Below are positions 46,073 through 57,613 of a DNA stretch of 64,000 nt, in pieces. A program made the position numbers and the translations under genes. The stretch is from NCBI GenBank assembly GCA_001414485.1, contig LLEY01000031.1:1-64000 (forward strand), written 5' to 3'. The stretch's first letter is position 1, and each line of letters opens with the position of its first letter. The DNA comes from Calycina herbarum (Eukaryota > Ascomycota > Leotiomycetes > Helotiales > Pezizellaceae). The notes under the pieces are model-generated. The model worked only from the letters and a program-made list of their open reading frames with translations. It had not been told where the DNA came from and did not search any database.

Positions 46073-47919
46073 TTATAAGCGAACCTCACAGATAAGCGAA
46101 CTCGACACTTTAACACGCTTATATAACTACTCTACTAAACACTTAATATCTCTATAATAAAATATACTATAGAAAGACAACGAAAGGAAAATTATTCTAG
46201 CTCTCTAGGCTATATAAAACGACCTAAAGTTAAGCGCTTAAGTAGTAGTAAAGATATATTCTTATAGTTATTATAAGCTTAGTTTATATAAACTTAGTAT
46301 TCCTTTATAACGCGATATTTCAGCTAACTTATAGAAATTAACTAACTTAGAGGAATTAGTACTTATTTAATATATACTCGACTTAGCTACTAAAGAATTT
46401 CCTTCTTAGCTATCTATTATTAAAGATATAGTAAATCGACTACTCGTGATATACGACGCGTTATACGTTAGTAAACATTAGACTTCTAACTTTGTTAAGC
46501 GCTGTCTAGAGCTCTAGACAAGCTTCTAGTATAAATACAACTACTAGAGAGCTAAGTACGAAGATCTAGAAGTTATTTATAGCTAGTTTAAGCTTATATA
46601 GAATATAATTATAAAGTATAGAATTAATAAAGTAGATATCTATAACTTTAATAAGACCAGGTTTATAATAGACGTTATCTTAACTATAATAGTTATAATA
46701 AGCTTAGAAGAGCGTATAAAAGTGAAAAGAATATAGCCTAGTAATTAGGAATAGGTTATAGTAATTTAGAGTATTAATTCTTAAGACTAGAACGTCTTAT
46801 TATTTATAGTTATTATAGAGAAAAATCACCTAGTCTCTTAGTATTAAAACAGTAGATTTCTACCTAACTAGGTAATCGCTACTACTAATAATAGTTAGAC
46901 TATAAATAAGAAGAGTATAGATTAGATTCAGTATTTTAAGAAGTATATAAAGCTCTAAACTATTAGTATTTTTCGTCTATTAGTTCTCGACGGTTATAAG
47001 AGCTACTACTTAGACGAGTTTAAGAAGTACTATAAGGAATATAATATTATTACTCTTTGTATACTCGCTTATTCTTCTTATATACTCCAGCTACTTAACG
47101 TTAGATGTTTTAGCTCTCTAAAACGAGTATATAGTCGGTAAATTAAAGATATAATATAGGCTAATATTTCTATATTACTAAGGACGACTTCTTTCCCGTC
47201 TTCTACGCTGTATTTAATATTATAATAACTGAAAGTAATATTCGAAGAAGGTTCTAGGAAGCTAGACTTCTTCTATTTAACTCTAAGAGTATAATATCTA
47301 CGCTTAATCTTAAGTTAAAGACGTCTACGTCTATAAACTCCCGTCTAGGTACCGCTTAACCTTAGGTTTCTTAGACGCTAAATAACCTAACTAAAGCTAT
47401 ATTATAGACTATATTAATTAAAAATCGAACTACCTACTACTAGAATAGCTCTCTAACTAATATTTACGAGACTATTAACTAGTTTATAAAGAGTATATTG
47501 AAAATCATATATTAGCTAGTAATATTAAAAGCTGAGAACCAGAGTCTTCGACGAGTAAACGAAGCACTTAGTAAACGCTAGAGAGCTAAGAAAACACGTC
47601 TACGATAAGGAGGATTATTTAGCTAACGAGAAGTAGAGGACCTATAGAACGAGAGAGATATTAGATATTAAGTAGAATAAGAAATAAGAGTAATTATTAT
47701 TCGGAAGCTAGGGGAAGAAACACGTATATAGCGCTGTAGCAACTATAGACAGACTAGGTATAATATACGTACTTATAGAATAATAGAAGAGGTATCTAAG
47801 AAAGAAGAATCCTAGTAGTTTTAATTGATTATAGATGTTATAGTTGAATTATCGTAGTTTTTATTAGAGATATACGTTAAAGTGTCGAGTTCGCTTATCT
47901 ATCGGGTTCGCTTATAATA
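46073..47919 (+). mobile_element. Nested pogo/Fot1-like DNA transposon
   Basis: Inverted ends TATAAGCGAACCTCACAG and GATAAGCGAACTCGACAC (left) are mirrored at about 47876-47917. Each end carries two AAGCGAAC subrepeats, and flanking TA fits pogo/Tc1 target choice. Inside, the + strand reads as a broken Fot1/pogo transposase: LTKLEELV-like, YNFNKTRF (matching the family's DETGF box), the PxN-type segment, and a C-terminal RRAKKTRLR-like basic tail (about 47570-47610). It lies within the gag region of the chromovirus, so it inserted after that element. The frame is destroyed by TAG stops. Confidence 0.85.
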
Positions 47920-50900
47920 TATATTAGTTTTAAACTATTATAGATATAATTAAGAAGGTTGTTTAGTTAGATAACTACTTATATAAATTTAGGAAGAGTA
48001 ATCTTAAATATAGAGAAAAGAGTAAAGAGTTAAGAAAGTAGAAACACTTCTATACTAAATATAGTAAGAAGGCGAATACTATATAAAAGAAGATCTTTCT
48101 AAAGAATAGAGGACTTTCTTAGAAAGAGCGAAATCGTCGACGCGAGTAGAACTTATGTTATAACTATAGCCTCTCTAGCTATAGAGTAAATAAGTATAGT
48201 AAGAAGAAAGACTCTAAAGAGAAGAGATAGGTTAATACTACTGTTTAAAAAGAGGTAGCTTTACTTAATAAAATTAAACTTATAGATACTAAGCTCGAGG
48301 CTAGAAGTTATAGTATATAGATTAAAACAGATATCTTAGATATAATAGTAGACTCTATATATCTATAGCTAAATAAAGGAATTAAGTTATAAGTTAGTAA
48401 GGTTTAAGATACTAATAATAATAGAGATCTACTACTTAAAGAATATTATAATATATAGTCGGAAATAGATTATATATTACCTCTTTAAGTAGAATATAAA
48501 TCGTTACTATTAATAAACTTATTAGAGTTATTAGAATTAGTATCTAACTTATTAGAAGTAAATTCTAGAATATATAAACCTAAATAAGAGGAAATATAGA
48601 TATTTATTAGAACCTTTAAGAGAGAGAATAAATAGATATATATAGAAAGCTAGAAACCTAACTTTTAGAGCTTATATTCTACTTAAGGAATTAATTCTAC
48701 TATCTTAACTACTTATATAATAGTATAAAATAACTAAGACTAAGTAACTATAGTTAGCTCTATTACTAGAAGAGAAAGTATTAAGTTTAAGAAACTAGGA
48801 CTAGAATAGATAGTACTTAATAATTATCTAGAAGAAGGAGATATATAGATAGTTACTAGTCTAAGAGATAATACTATTAAATAGTTATAGTTCTATCTAG
48901 AAGAATTCGATAAATATAATAAATATCTAAAGTTAGATATTATTACCTATCTACCTAGTTAAGATTATAGTTTAGTAATTAATAAGAAATATTAGATATT
49001 AAAAGTTAAAAAAGAAATTACTATATTATTTAAAGAATTAGAAGATTAGTAGTTGTTTAGAGTTGTTTAAGTAAGTCTCTAGGCTATATTAATCTAAGAA
49101 TTTTACTAACTTATAAGAGGTAAATAATAGGTTACTAAGATCTTATATAGAGCAACGGTTAAATAGGTTTAGTATAAACTACACGCTATATTAAACTAGT
49201 TAACAGAGAAATGTTTTATAAGAATACTTCTAGAACCTAAAGAAACTATAAAAGATAGTCTAATATATAAAGTAGTCTTTTCTAATAATAAAAAGATAAT
49301 ATTCTTCCTAAGCTCTTTAAAGAAAGATACTAGTAAACGAAAATTTAAGGTTTATTATATTAAACTAGAAATTTATACTATAATAGAAGAATATTAACTT
49401 ATAGTAATAGTAAAGATATAAGAGAAGAAACTTCGAGTTATAATTAACTCTAGAGTAATAGATAATTTCTATTCTTTAATAGCTTTAAAAAAACTAAATA
49501 TTCTAATTAAAAGTATAAAGCTATATTACCTAAGAGTAGTTAATAGAACGAACATAGTATATTAAGATAGAATTATTAATTAGTAAACTATTCTAACGAA
49601 AGTTAATATCGAAGAATACTATTTAGATATATAATTCGATATTATTAAAATAAGAAGTAAGAAGGTAATACTTAGTATATTATAGATTTAAGAATATAAT
49701 CTAGATATTAACTAGAAGGCTTAAACGATAACCTTTAGCTAATATAAATACATAGGTTCGTATTTATAACTATAAAGCTAGAATAAGATTAGCGCTACCT
49801 CTTCTAATACGCTAGAACACCTAGTCTAGGGTCCTTTATAGGTTAGTAAGAAAGCTGATAATAAAATACCTATATAGTATAGAGAATTTATAAAGTTGTT
49901 TAAAGACCTAGAAGATATATATACTCTTTCTAAATATAAACTATAGGATTATAAGATTAAGTTAATAAAGAGTTATAACCTTAGAAAGTAGAAGCTTCGA
50001 CTATATAACTAGAATAACTTAGCTTTATTAGAAAGTTATATCTAATAAAGAATAAAAAAGAGATATATTTAAAAATCTAAATTACCTATTTCTTTAAATA
50101 GACGAGTATATATTAATTATAAGAAATTAAATAATATAATAATTAAGAACGCTTATCTATTACTAACTAGCTAATACTTATAAGATAAGTTAGGCTAAGT
50201 AAAGAAATTTATAAAACTAGATTAGTAAAATATCTACAGCTTAATTAGAATTAAAGCTAAGTATAAATAGAAGATAGTATTCGTCTTCTTATTAGAACTT
50301 TATAAGTATATAATAATATCTTTTAGTTTAACTAATATACTAGCTACTTATTAGAGATAGAATAATAGTATTCTAGAAGACCTTTTAGGAGTTACTATTA
50401 TATACTTTCTAGATAATATATTAATCTTCTTAGAAAATAAAGAGAAATATAAGAAATATATTAAAGAAGTTTTATAATAACTTATAAAAGTAGACTCTCG
50501 ATTAAAACTTTTAAAATACGAGTTTAGAGTTACTTATACTCTTTTCCTAGAACGAGTTTTTAGTCTAGGAAAAATAGTAATAGATCTAGAAAAAATCTAT
50601 ACTATTATTAAATAGGAATTACTAAGAAACGTTAAAGATATATAATCCTTTTTAGGATTTACTAACTTCTATTAACTATTTATTAGAGACTATATAAATA
50701 TAGTAAAACTAATATTAACTCTAACTAGAAAAGCTGTAGCTTTTATCTAGAATAGAGAAGCTAAATTAGTCTTCTAGAAAATCAAAGGACGGTTTATAGT
50801 AAAACTGATCTTATATAATTTTAATTATAAGAAACTAAGTATAATAGAAATAGACGCCTTAGACATAGTAGTAGACGCTATATATCTATAACTAAATAAG

Positions 50901-53331
50901 ATAGAAAAACTTATATCTATAGTATATTTCTTAAAAACTTTTAATATAGTATAATAGAACTATAGTATTTATAATAAAGAATTAATAGCTATTATTCTAG
51001 CTTTTAAAGAATAGAGGATTTATCTCTAGAGCGCGATATATCTAGTAATAGTACTTACTAATTACCTAAATCTAAAAACATTTACTATAACTAAGGAACT
51101 TATTACTAGACGCCTAGCTAGGTAGTCTAAAACCTTAGTAGGATTTAAAATAATTATTTAATATATTAGTAGTATAAGTAATACTTAAGCCGATACTCTA
51201 AGCTAGAAACTAGGCTATAAGAAAAATAAGAAATACGTTAATATAGCGATATTAAAGTATAATAAAAACAGTAACTTAATACTTATAGTATATAAGACAG
51301 TAGTAATAAGTATAAATAATATTTAGATAAATAAAATTTAGAATATATATAAAGGTTATAACTAGTATATAAAAGGAAAGCTTTAGATTCCTAGTTTATA
51401 TATAGAGGAGTTCGTATAAGAATACTATACTACGTCTACTTATAGCTACTAAGGAATTCGTAGAACTCTATAGCGAATAAGATAGTACTACTATATTAGT
51501 TAATTATCTACGATTATTAAGAAAGTAATAATAGAATATAATATCTATACTAGGAATAAGGTTTTCTACTATATACCTTATAAATAGATAGATACTACTC
51601 TAATACTATAAATACCTTAGAAATTAATATCTTAGGATTTTATTATTAAGTTACTAAAATCTAAGGATCTAATAATAAAAGTCGAATACGATTCGATTCT
51701 AGTTATTATAGAATAACTTATAAAATAGATAATTCTAGTACTATATTTAGAATTAAGTATAGCTAAGGAATTAGTATTTATATTCCTAAAAGAAGTAGTT
51801 TTAAAACATAGACTACTAGAAGAAATACTCTTAGATAGAGATAAACTCTTTATCTTAAAGTTCTAGATCGCTTTTATAGAACGATTAAAAGCGAAAAGAA
51901 AGCTTTTTATAGCTTTTTACTCTTAGATAAATAGAGGAAATAAATATATAAATTAAGTAGTTAAGATATACCTTTATTATTATATAAACTACTAGTAAAA
52001 CAACTAGGTAGAACTACTACTCTTAGCGTAGTTTACTTATAATAGTTTAATAATAGAAATAATACTTATTATATTATTCTATACTAACTTTAGATATAAA
52101 TTAACAGTGTATCGAGAACTACTATCTATAACTATTAATAATTAACTTACTTATATTTAGATCTTAAAAATTAAGAGGTTATATAAAGAACTTATAAAAG
52201 ACTTATAGTTTATAGCTAAAAGAAATATATACTATTATAATAAACAACGTAGTTAGAAGCTAATACTAAAAGAGAGAGATAAAGTCTACTTAGTATAAAA
52301 GAATATTAATATAAAAAGACTAAGTAATAAACTAGATTATGAAAAACTTAAACTATTTAAAATTAAACGAGTTAGAAGACCTTTGAATTATAAATTAGTA
52401 CTACTATAAATAATAAACATCTATTTAGTAGTCTATATATTCTTACTTAAACTAGTACTACTAGGAGTACTACTAGCTCTACTTATAGAAATTTAACTAG
52501 TAAACTTAAATACTAAGTATAAAGTTAAAAAGATTCTTAACTATAAACTTATTAAAGAATAACTTAAGTACTTAATTAAATAGTTAGATTACCTATACTT
52601 AGAGAATACTTAAGAACCTAGAAAAAATATTAACTATTACTTAGAGGAACTTTAGAAGTTCTACTACTAAAACCTAGAATTACCTATATCTCGTAGTTAA
52701 AAGAGAAAGTCTTAAGAAAAGCTAAATTAAGAGATAGCTTAGTAATAAAAGAGGGGTTACTAGAAGAAGAAGAGACTACTAGCTAGGTAATCTCTGTCTC
52801 TCTCTACTCTTTCTCTTCTCTTTCTTTCTCTTCAGCTTTATTAAGCTCTTATAGGTTAGTAAGACTACGACGGAGTATCTCTTGCTCCTGCTTAGTAAGA
52901 AAGCGTTACTGTTTCTATAAGCGGAGGATCTTCTATATAGCTTCTTTCTAAACCTTATAAGCTGTCTTCTTCTTCTATTATAACTGTTACTTCTAGGTAT
53001 TAAGAGATTCCTACTTGAAAAGTAAGAGTATTCGGTTCTATTTCTTAATATTATAAGACTTGTCTTTCCTAGTATATTTAGAGTACTTAGAACTACTAGT
53101 AATACCGACGTATTAATAGCTGGTTTTCGTATTAATATAACAAGTATAGAGAATTATTTCGCGTCTTATATATTCGATATAGAGAGTATTAAGAGTTCTA
53201 TATTATTTGAGTTTATTCTTTAGAAGAGGTATTAATAATATAATAGAAACAAAGGAGGCTACTAGTCTCTTAATAATATTTTTTTAGACTATACTTAAGC
53301 GTATAGATACGCTAGTCTAAGAAGGGGATAG

Positions 53332-53754
53332 TGTTATAAATTATAGTTACGTAGTAAGTAGTCTAGATAGTATTCTAATAGAATAAAGTATAATATCTAG
53401 GAATAGAAGATAATATAAAAGGGAATTAGTAGTACGAAAGGTATTTAAGAGTTTTAGGATCTTACTATTATAATACTATTAGAAGTTATATACGGTTATA
53501 TAACGTGATTACTTATATCGCTCTAATCGCTCTAATCGTAAGCGACGTGAGCGACGTAAGCGATAAAAGCGATATACTTAAGAAACGAAGGTTCTATATA
53601 AGACTAGCACGTCTACTATTAGATAGAAGCTTCGTACTTAACTTTAGTTATTAATCTTATTATCTTATTTAATATCTTTGATATAAGTGACGAGTTTACT
53701 TCTAAGTAAATAACCTATTATATCTATACTTCTTACTTATATACTAACCTTTGA
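53332..53754 (+). repeat. 3' LTR of the chromovirus
   Basis: Starts TGTTATAAATTATAG. It is longer than the 5' copy because of a variable middle with GCGAC/GCGAT-type short repeats (about 53515-53575). The last 190 bases match the 5' LTR closely. The end is approximate. Confidence 0.82.
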
Positions 53755-55340
53755 AACGATTACTTTTATTAGATAGCTCGTTGTTTCGTTATACGAGGCA
53801 TAGCTTTTAGCCTAGAAAAGACAGTACTTATATACTTTATAAGAACGAGAGTACTATAGAAAGAGACAGTTTAGTTTAGAGAAGCGAGGCTTACGCTAGT
53901 TAAGCACGTAAGGTTTCTAGGAGTAGAGCTTAATAGAAAGCTAAACTAGAAAGCGTACTAAGAAAGGGTATAGAAGAAGCTTATAACGTAAACCTTTATA
54001 CTTACGAGACTAGCTAGGAAGATATAAGGTATAGACTACTACCGAGTAAGGTAAATATATATAGTAGTAATAAGAAGCGCTATTATATACAGAGCGTTAG
54101 TATAGTACTATATAATACTAAAGAGAGAGAGTATAAAAGGAATAACGAGAAGCTTTTCTATATAACAGTTAAAGTGTCTACGAGTAGTAATAGAGGTATA
54201 TAAGACTACTCTAGTACGAAACCTTAAGGTAGAGGTAGACTATATACTAATTAACTTATACCTTAACCTAAGAGTAGCCGCGTTTAAAAGAAAGTTCTAA
54301 GCGTCTAAACTAGGAAAGCTGATCTAGAACGCTTATAAGTATATAGCTGCGCGGCTAAGAAGAAGGAGAGAAAGGCTGTTAAAAGCAGGAAAGGTAATAC
54401 CGTACTCTTAGAGGGCGAGACAGGAGTAGGAAGGAAAGTAGGGACTAGAGAGAGGGTGGTTCGAATACAGTCCTACGCTTGAAGAATAGAGAAAGCGCCT
54501 AGAAGCTTAGAGGAAGAGAACTTAAGAGAAGAACCCTACGCGATATATAGAAGCGTTAGACGAGGTAGACCTCGATAATTAGGAACCACGGAAGGTTTAT
54601 AAGGGGCTTGCCAAAGCAAAGAGCTCGCTACTTATACAAGCACGAACGGGAGCAATAGGGCTTAACGCCTTCCTCTTCTTAAGAAGGGTACTAGACCAGC
54701 TTACGCTATGGTGTATATACGTAGGCGGCAGAGAGACAGTAGGGCACCTTATACTGTTTTGCCACGAGATTCCACAGGAGAGAGAAACACTCGCAAGAGC
54801 CCCTGAAAAGCGGATCGGGGACCTCAGAGAGCTAAGGGGGCGCTAGCGAATAGAAAGCTAGCGCCGAGGATTACCACTTGGCTGCTCGGGCTAGGAAGAC
54901 TCTAGGAGTATAGGCTCGCGCTGGAATTACTAGAGGAAGACAGAGATGAGGAGGAGGTAAGAGAGAGAGAGGAAGAGGAGGAGGCAGCCGAGGCGCGCCG
55001 AAAGGCAAGTCCCAGGCTCAGGCAGTTTTAAGAAGGCGCTTAAGAAGCGCCAGGGACGGTAGGTATACCCACGGCCCTTGTACTACTACTAACATACGCT
55101 TTGGCGGTTGAGCACTTCAACCTACCACCTTTCATGTCACCGAGTCGGAGAGACGAGCTCCGAATAGACAGTAGCAGGACCTGGAAGCGAGTGTCGTACG
55201 CTCGAGAGAAAGCTCGAGAAGCGACGGAGAACGAGCCGAAAGGCTTTGTAAACTAGAACAGAAGATGTACTGCTTGCTCTTAGAGCTTGGCCTACGGCCT
55301 ACGCAGCGTAAGAATAATAATAATATATAATAATATAAAT
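53755..55340 (+). mobile_element. 3' part of a Tad-like LINE (non-LTR retrotransposon)
   Basis: Reads on the + strand as the end of a reverse transcriptase region (FLGVELN then KLN), an RNase H-like area and, at about 54620-54790, an open stretch ending in a CCHC-type zinc-binding motif (LWCICVGG, GHLILFCHE), typical of Tad1-type ORF2 C-termini. A 3' untranslated region follows (about 55080-55300) and an AATAAT-type tail (about 55309-55336). The 5' half of ORF2 and ORF1 are absent. GC content rises after about 54300, so the 3' part escaped most RIP. Confidence 0.78.
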
Positions 55341-56332
55341 ACGTATACAGCGGCGGCTATACTAAATCGACCTAGTACGTATCGGACGTGCAGCGGATGA
55401 GGCTATATAGCGGTTTAAACATTACAACGGTTGTTAAATTGTAGCCGCGTAGGTAGTGCTCGCGATGCTTTTGCAACGGACGACCTAGAAGGAAGCAAGG
55501 AGCAGGCTTCAGAAATCTCTCTTCCTTCAAACTTCACAAATAAAAAGTTGAAGAATCTAGAAATGCACTTCCCATGCGACTATCTCTCTTTTTCCCTAGC
55601 TAGTATTTAGAGCTCTCTTCTTCCTTTTCTTGTGAGAAAATGGGAGATGATTTTCTCCAGTTTGGGTAGCGTCGAGCGAAAACAAGAAGAGGATTCCCGA
55701 TGGACATTGAAAGTGGCAGTAAATACATCATCTGGTTTGTACCTGCCTACCTAATTCTTAAGTAAGTTATGCTACACTGTTGGGACAATTTAAGACTATT
55801 AACCTAGAGGAGTTCAAACAATGGGTAATGTATTTACTGCCGCTTTTAATGCCCACTTCGGGGAGATGGCCGTAGGGGCTATATAGAAGGGAGATTTCTC
55901 TGCGTTAACAAGAAAGTGACTATGAAAATTAACTCTAAGGTTCTAACTCTTTGCAAAGTAAGAGAAAATATATAAACTCGTAGGGGAGGGTAATAGTGTT
56001 GGCCCGTCTCGGGGTACGTCTATGTAAAAGCAACCAATTATATTATGCGAAAAGAACTGGAGAAAAGAATTCATTTGAATAAAGTTCGGATGACCATAAT
56101 CATTCGGTCATCCCAAAATTCTTCAGACAATCATTTTCTCCAAGTACCTTTCGCATATTACATTTTCGGAAATCCAAATCGGCTGGATTGCTATGTCCTT
56201 GTAAATTGTCTCTTTACGCACAGAATAAGGGTATACAAACACATTCGCACCTCCACGAAGTAACCAAGACCGAATTGCAGGCTCCGACTCATGTTATACA
56301 TCTCGTCTCTATCACTACTCACTACACGTCTC
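55341..56332. other. Intergenic region between the transposon cluster and EMC3
   Basis: Return to ordinary base composition. It contains a hairpin element (55703-55853) and no supportable gene; a 72-codon open frame at 56045 has no features. Confidence 0.5.
55703..55853. repeat. Short inverted-repeat (MITE-like) element
   Basis: Arms of about 25 bases (55705-55729 and 55826-55850) are near-complementary; the core GCAGTAAATACAT is mirrored by ATGTATTTACTGC. About 95 bases lie between the arms and no coding sequence is present. Confidence 0.65.
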
Positions 56333-57341
56333 CTACACCTTGACAGTCTTTAAAAGTCTATCCTCAACGCCCTCAAGAGTATACTGATGATCCAAAACCG
56401 CAATATTCTCCGCCTCAGCCTGGAACTGCTTATAAGGATCCACGCCCGGGCCAAACATCTGCCCTCCAGCCCCTGGACCCATTTGCCCCATCTGTTGAGC
56501 CATCTGACTTGCAGCTACCTCAATTTAGCCAAGTACTCGATGGAAAGAAGGGGCGGGGACATACCATTATCGCTTCCAAGAAGGTAATTGAATACCGACT
56601 GCAGTCCAAAAATACAAAGCACATACCAGGAGATGGAACTCATCCATTGCGGGTCCATGTCTTTGGTAGCCACTCCGGCTTGCAACATGCTCTTAAACTT
56701 AATCGTTAAAGGGAATGGTAATCGAACTATTTCCTATCAGTAACTCCCCTCACTCATATCCACAATCTAGTCCGGGAGGTGAGAGGGAAACTCACTGATA
56801 ACAAAACCACTAAAAAAAGCATTAATCCACCCCATAATCAAAGTCTGCGGAATAATCATCGCCATATTCCCCTTCATCATCCCCATCATCCCCTCCATCG
56901 CCGCCGGATCCGTCATCGGATTCGGTGCTGCCTGTCCCTTTTTCTCCGGTTCCTTCAAGAACTTCCCATCTTCATACGCTGTAACCAAGAAGTCTTTTCG
57001 CGCGGCGAAGGAAGGGGCCGAGATGGCGTTGGCGTTGAGACGGAAATTTATTCCGCGGAGGAGGGAACGTTGTTCGCGGATGGAGGGGAGGTCTTGTTTT
57101 TTTGGCGCGGTAGCCATGAGGACTGTTGCGTAGTGGCGGAGGATACCTGTTAGGATCTGGGAGGAGTTAGGAGGGATTTTGGATAGCTGCGAGAGATAGG
57201 CGCACCATGACTATTGTGATGGGGATTAGGATCCAGTAGCTGTAAGGCTTGTTAGCAAATTGTCTCCCATCTGGAAAATGGTATTGGGACTCACAATAAC
57301 TGGGGATCCCTATGGATCGTTTGCACAGGAACTTGCGCCAT
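56333..57341 (-). CDS. EMC3: ER membrane protein complex subunit 3
   Basis: Five exons (57341-57295, 57239-57206, 57156-56796, 56726-56565, 56514-56333) give 261 residues, the family's usual length. EMC3 is the conserved YidC/Oxa1-like core subunit of the EMC insertase, which places membrane helices into the ER bilayer. Visible: MAQVPVQTIHRDPQL, FYWILIPITIVM (first helix), ILTGILRHYATVLM, REQRSLLRGINFRLNANAIS, MMGMMKGNMAMIIPQ (Met-rich loop), WINAFFSGFVI-RLPFPLTIKF, SISWYVLCIFGLQSVFNYLL (last helix) and the tail VDPYKQFQAEAENI...LDHQYTLEGVEDRLLK. Four introns (49-69 nt) each restore a conserved motif, which strongly supports the model. SPC2 lies divergently 272 bases away. Confidence 0.96.
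56515..56564 (-). other. Fourth intron of EMC3
   Basis: A 50-nt phase-1 intron, GTATGT to GGTAG, branch-like GGCTAAAT, joining LLGSDN to AASQMAQQMG. The next AG (9 bases downstream, before ATGGCTC) would also keep the frame. Confidence 0.85.
56727..56795 (-). other. Third intron of EMC3
   Basis: A 69-nt phase-1 intron, GTGAGT to AATAG, joining FSGFVI to RLPFPLTIKF. Confidence 0.9.
57157..57205 (-). other. Second intron of EMC3
   Basis: A 49-nt phase-0 intron with a weak GTGCGC donor, CCTAAC branch and CCCAG acceptor, joining TIVM to ILTGILRHY. A further AG lies 9 bases downstream but would break the frame. Confidence 0.85.
57240..57294 (-). other. First intron of EMC3
   Basis: A 55-nt phase-2 intron, GTGAGT to TTACAG, joining RDPQLF to YWILIPI. 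Confidence 0.9.
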
Positions 57342-57613
57342 CTTGCAATATCTTGCAATATCTTGATAGTGGCTGCTGAATGGTGTTGTCGTCGTCCAAA
57401 GCCAAGTGGTGAGGTTCGAAATGAGGCTGCTCGGCCCCTCGCTAGTTCGGATGATCCCGAGAGCTTGGAGTTCAAGACATCAAGACACGTTCCCCCAACC
57501 TAAGGTGCCAACCTACTATTACTACGCGACTTGCACACCTTGCAACTTCTACAAAAGAAAGGCCACCACCACAGCAATTGATTCTTTTGCGTCAAACAAC
57601 AAGAATCGCAACC
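57342..57613. promoter_or_regulatory. Shared divergent promoter region of EMC3 and SPC2
   Basis: Only 272 bases lie between the two start codons, so both promoters must overlap or adjoin. The interval has a repeated CTTGCAATAT and an ACCACCACAGCAATTGATTC leader on the SPC2 side. No specific factor site is claimed. Confidence 0.65.

Larger units (their letters stand above)
44957..53754 (+). mobile_element. Ty3/gypsy chromovirus LTR retrotransposon, heavily RIP-degraded
   Basis: Two related LTRs (44957 to about 45335, and 53332 to about 53754) flank an internal region that reads on the + strand, despite many TAG stops, as gag with a decayed CCHC zinc knuckle (about 48140-48200), an aspartic protease-like segment (about 49430-49480), reverse transcriptase (about 50090-50600, with a decayed YLDDILIF-type box near 50400), RNase H (about 50740-51150), a zinc-binding integrase region (about 51400-51570) and a C-terminal chromodomain-like segment (about 52515-52670). 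Gene order gag-PR-RT-RH-IN-chromodomain is that of Metaviridae chromoviruses. The whole element is very TA-rich with CpG-poor, TAG-rich frames, as RIP leaves. A pogo-type element is inserted in gag. Confidence 0.88.
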
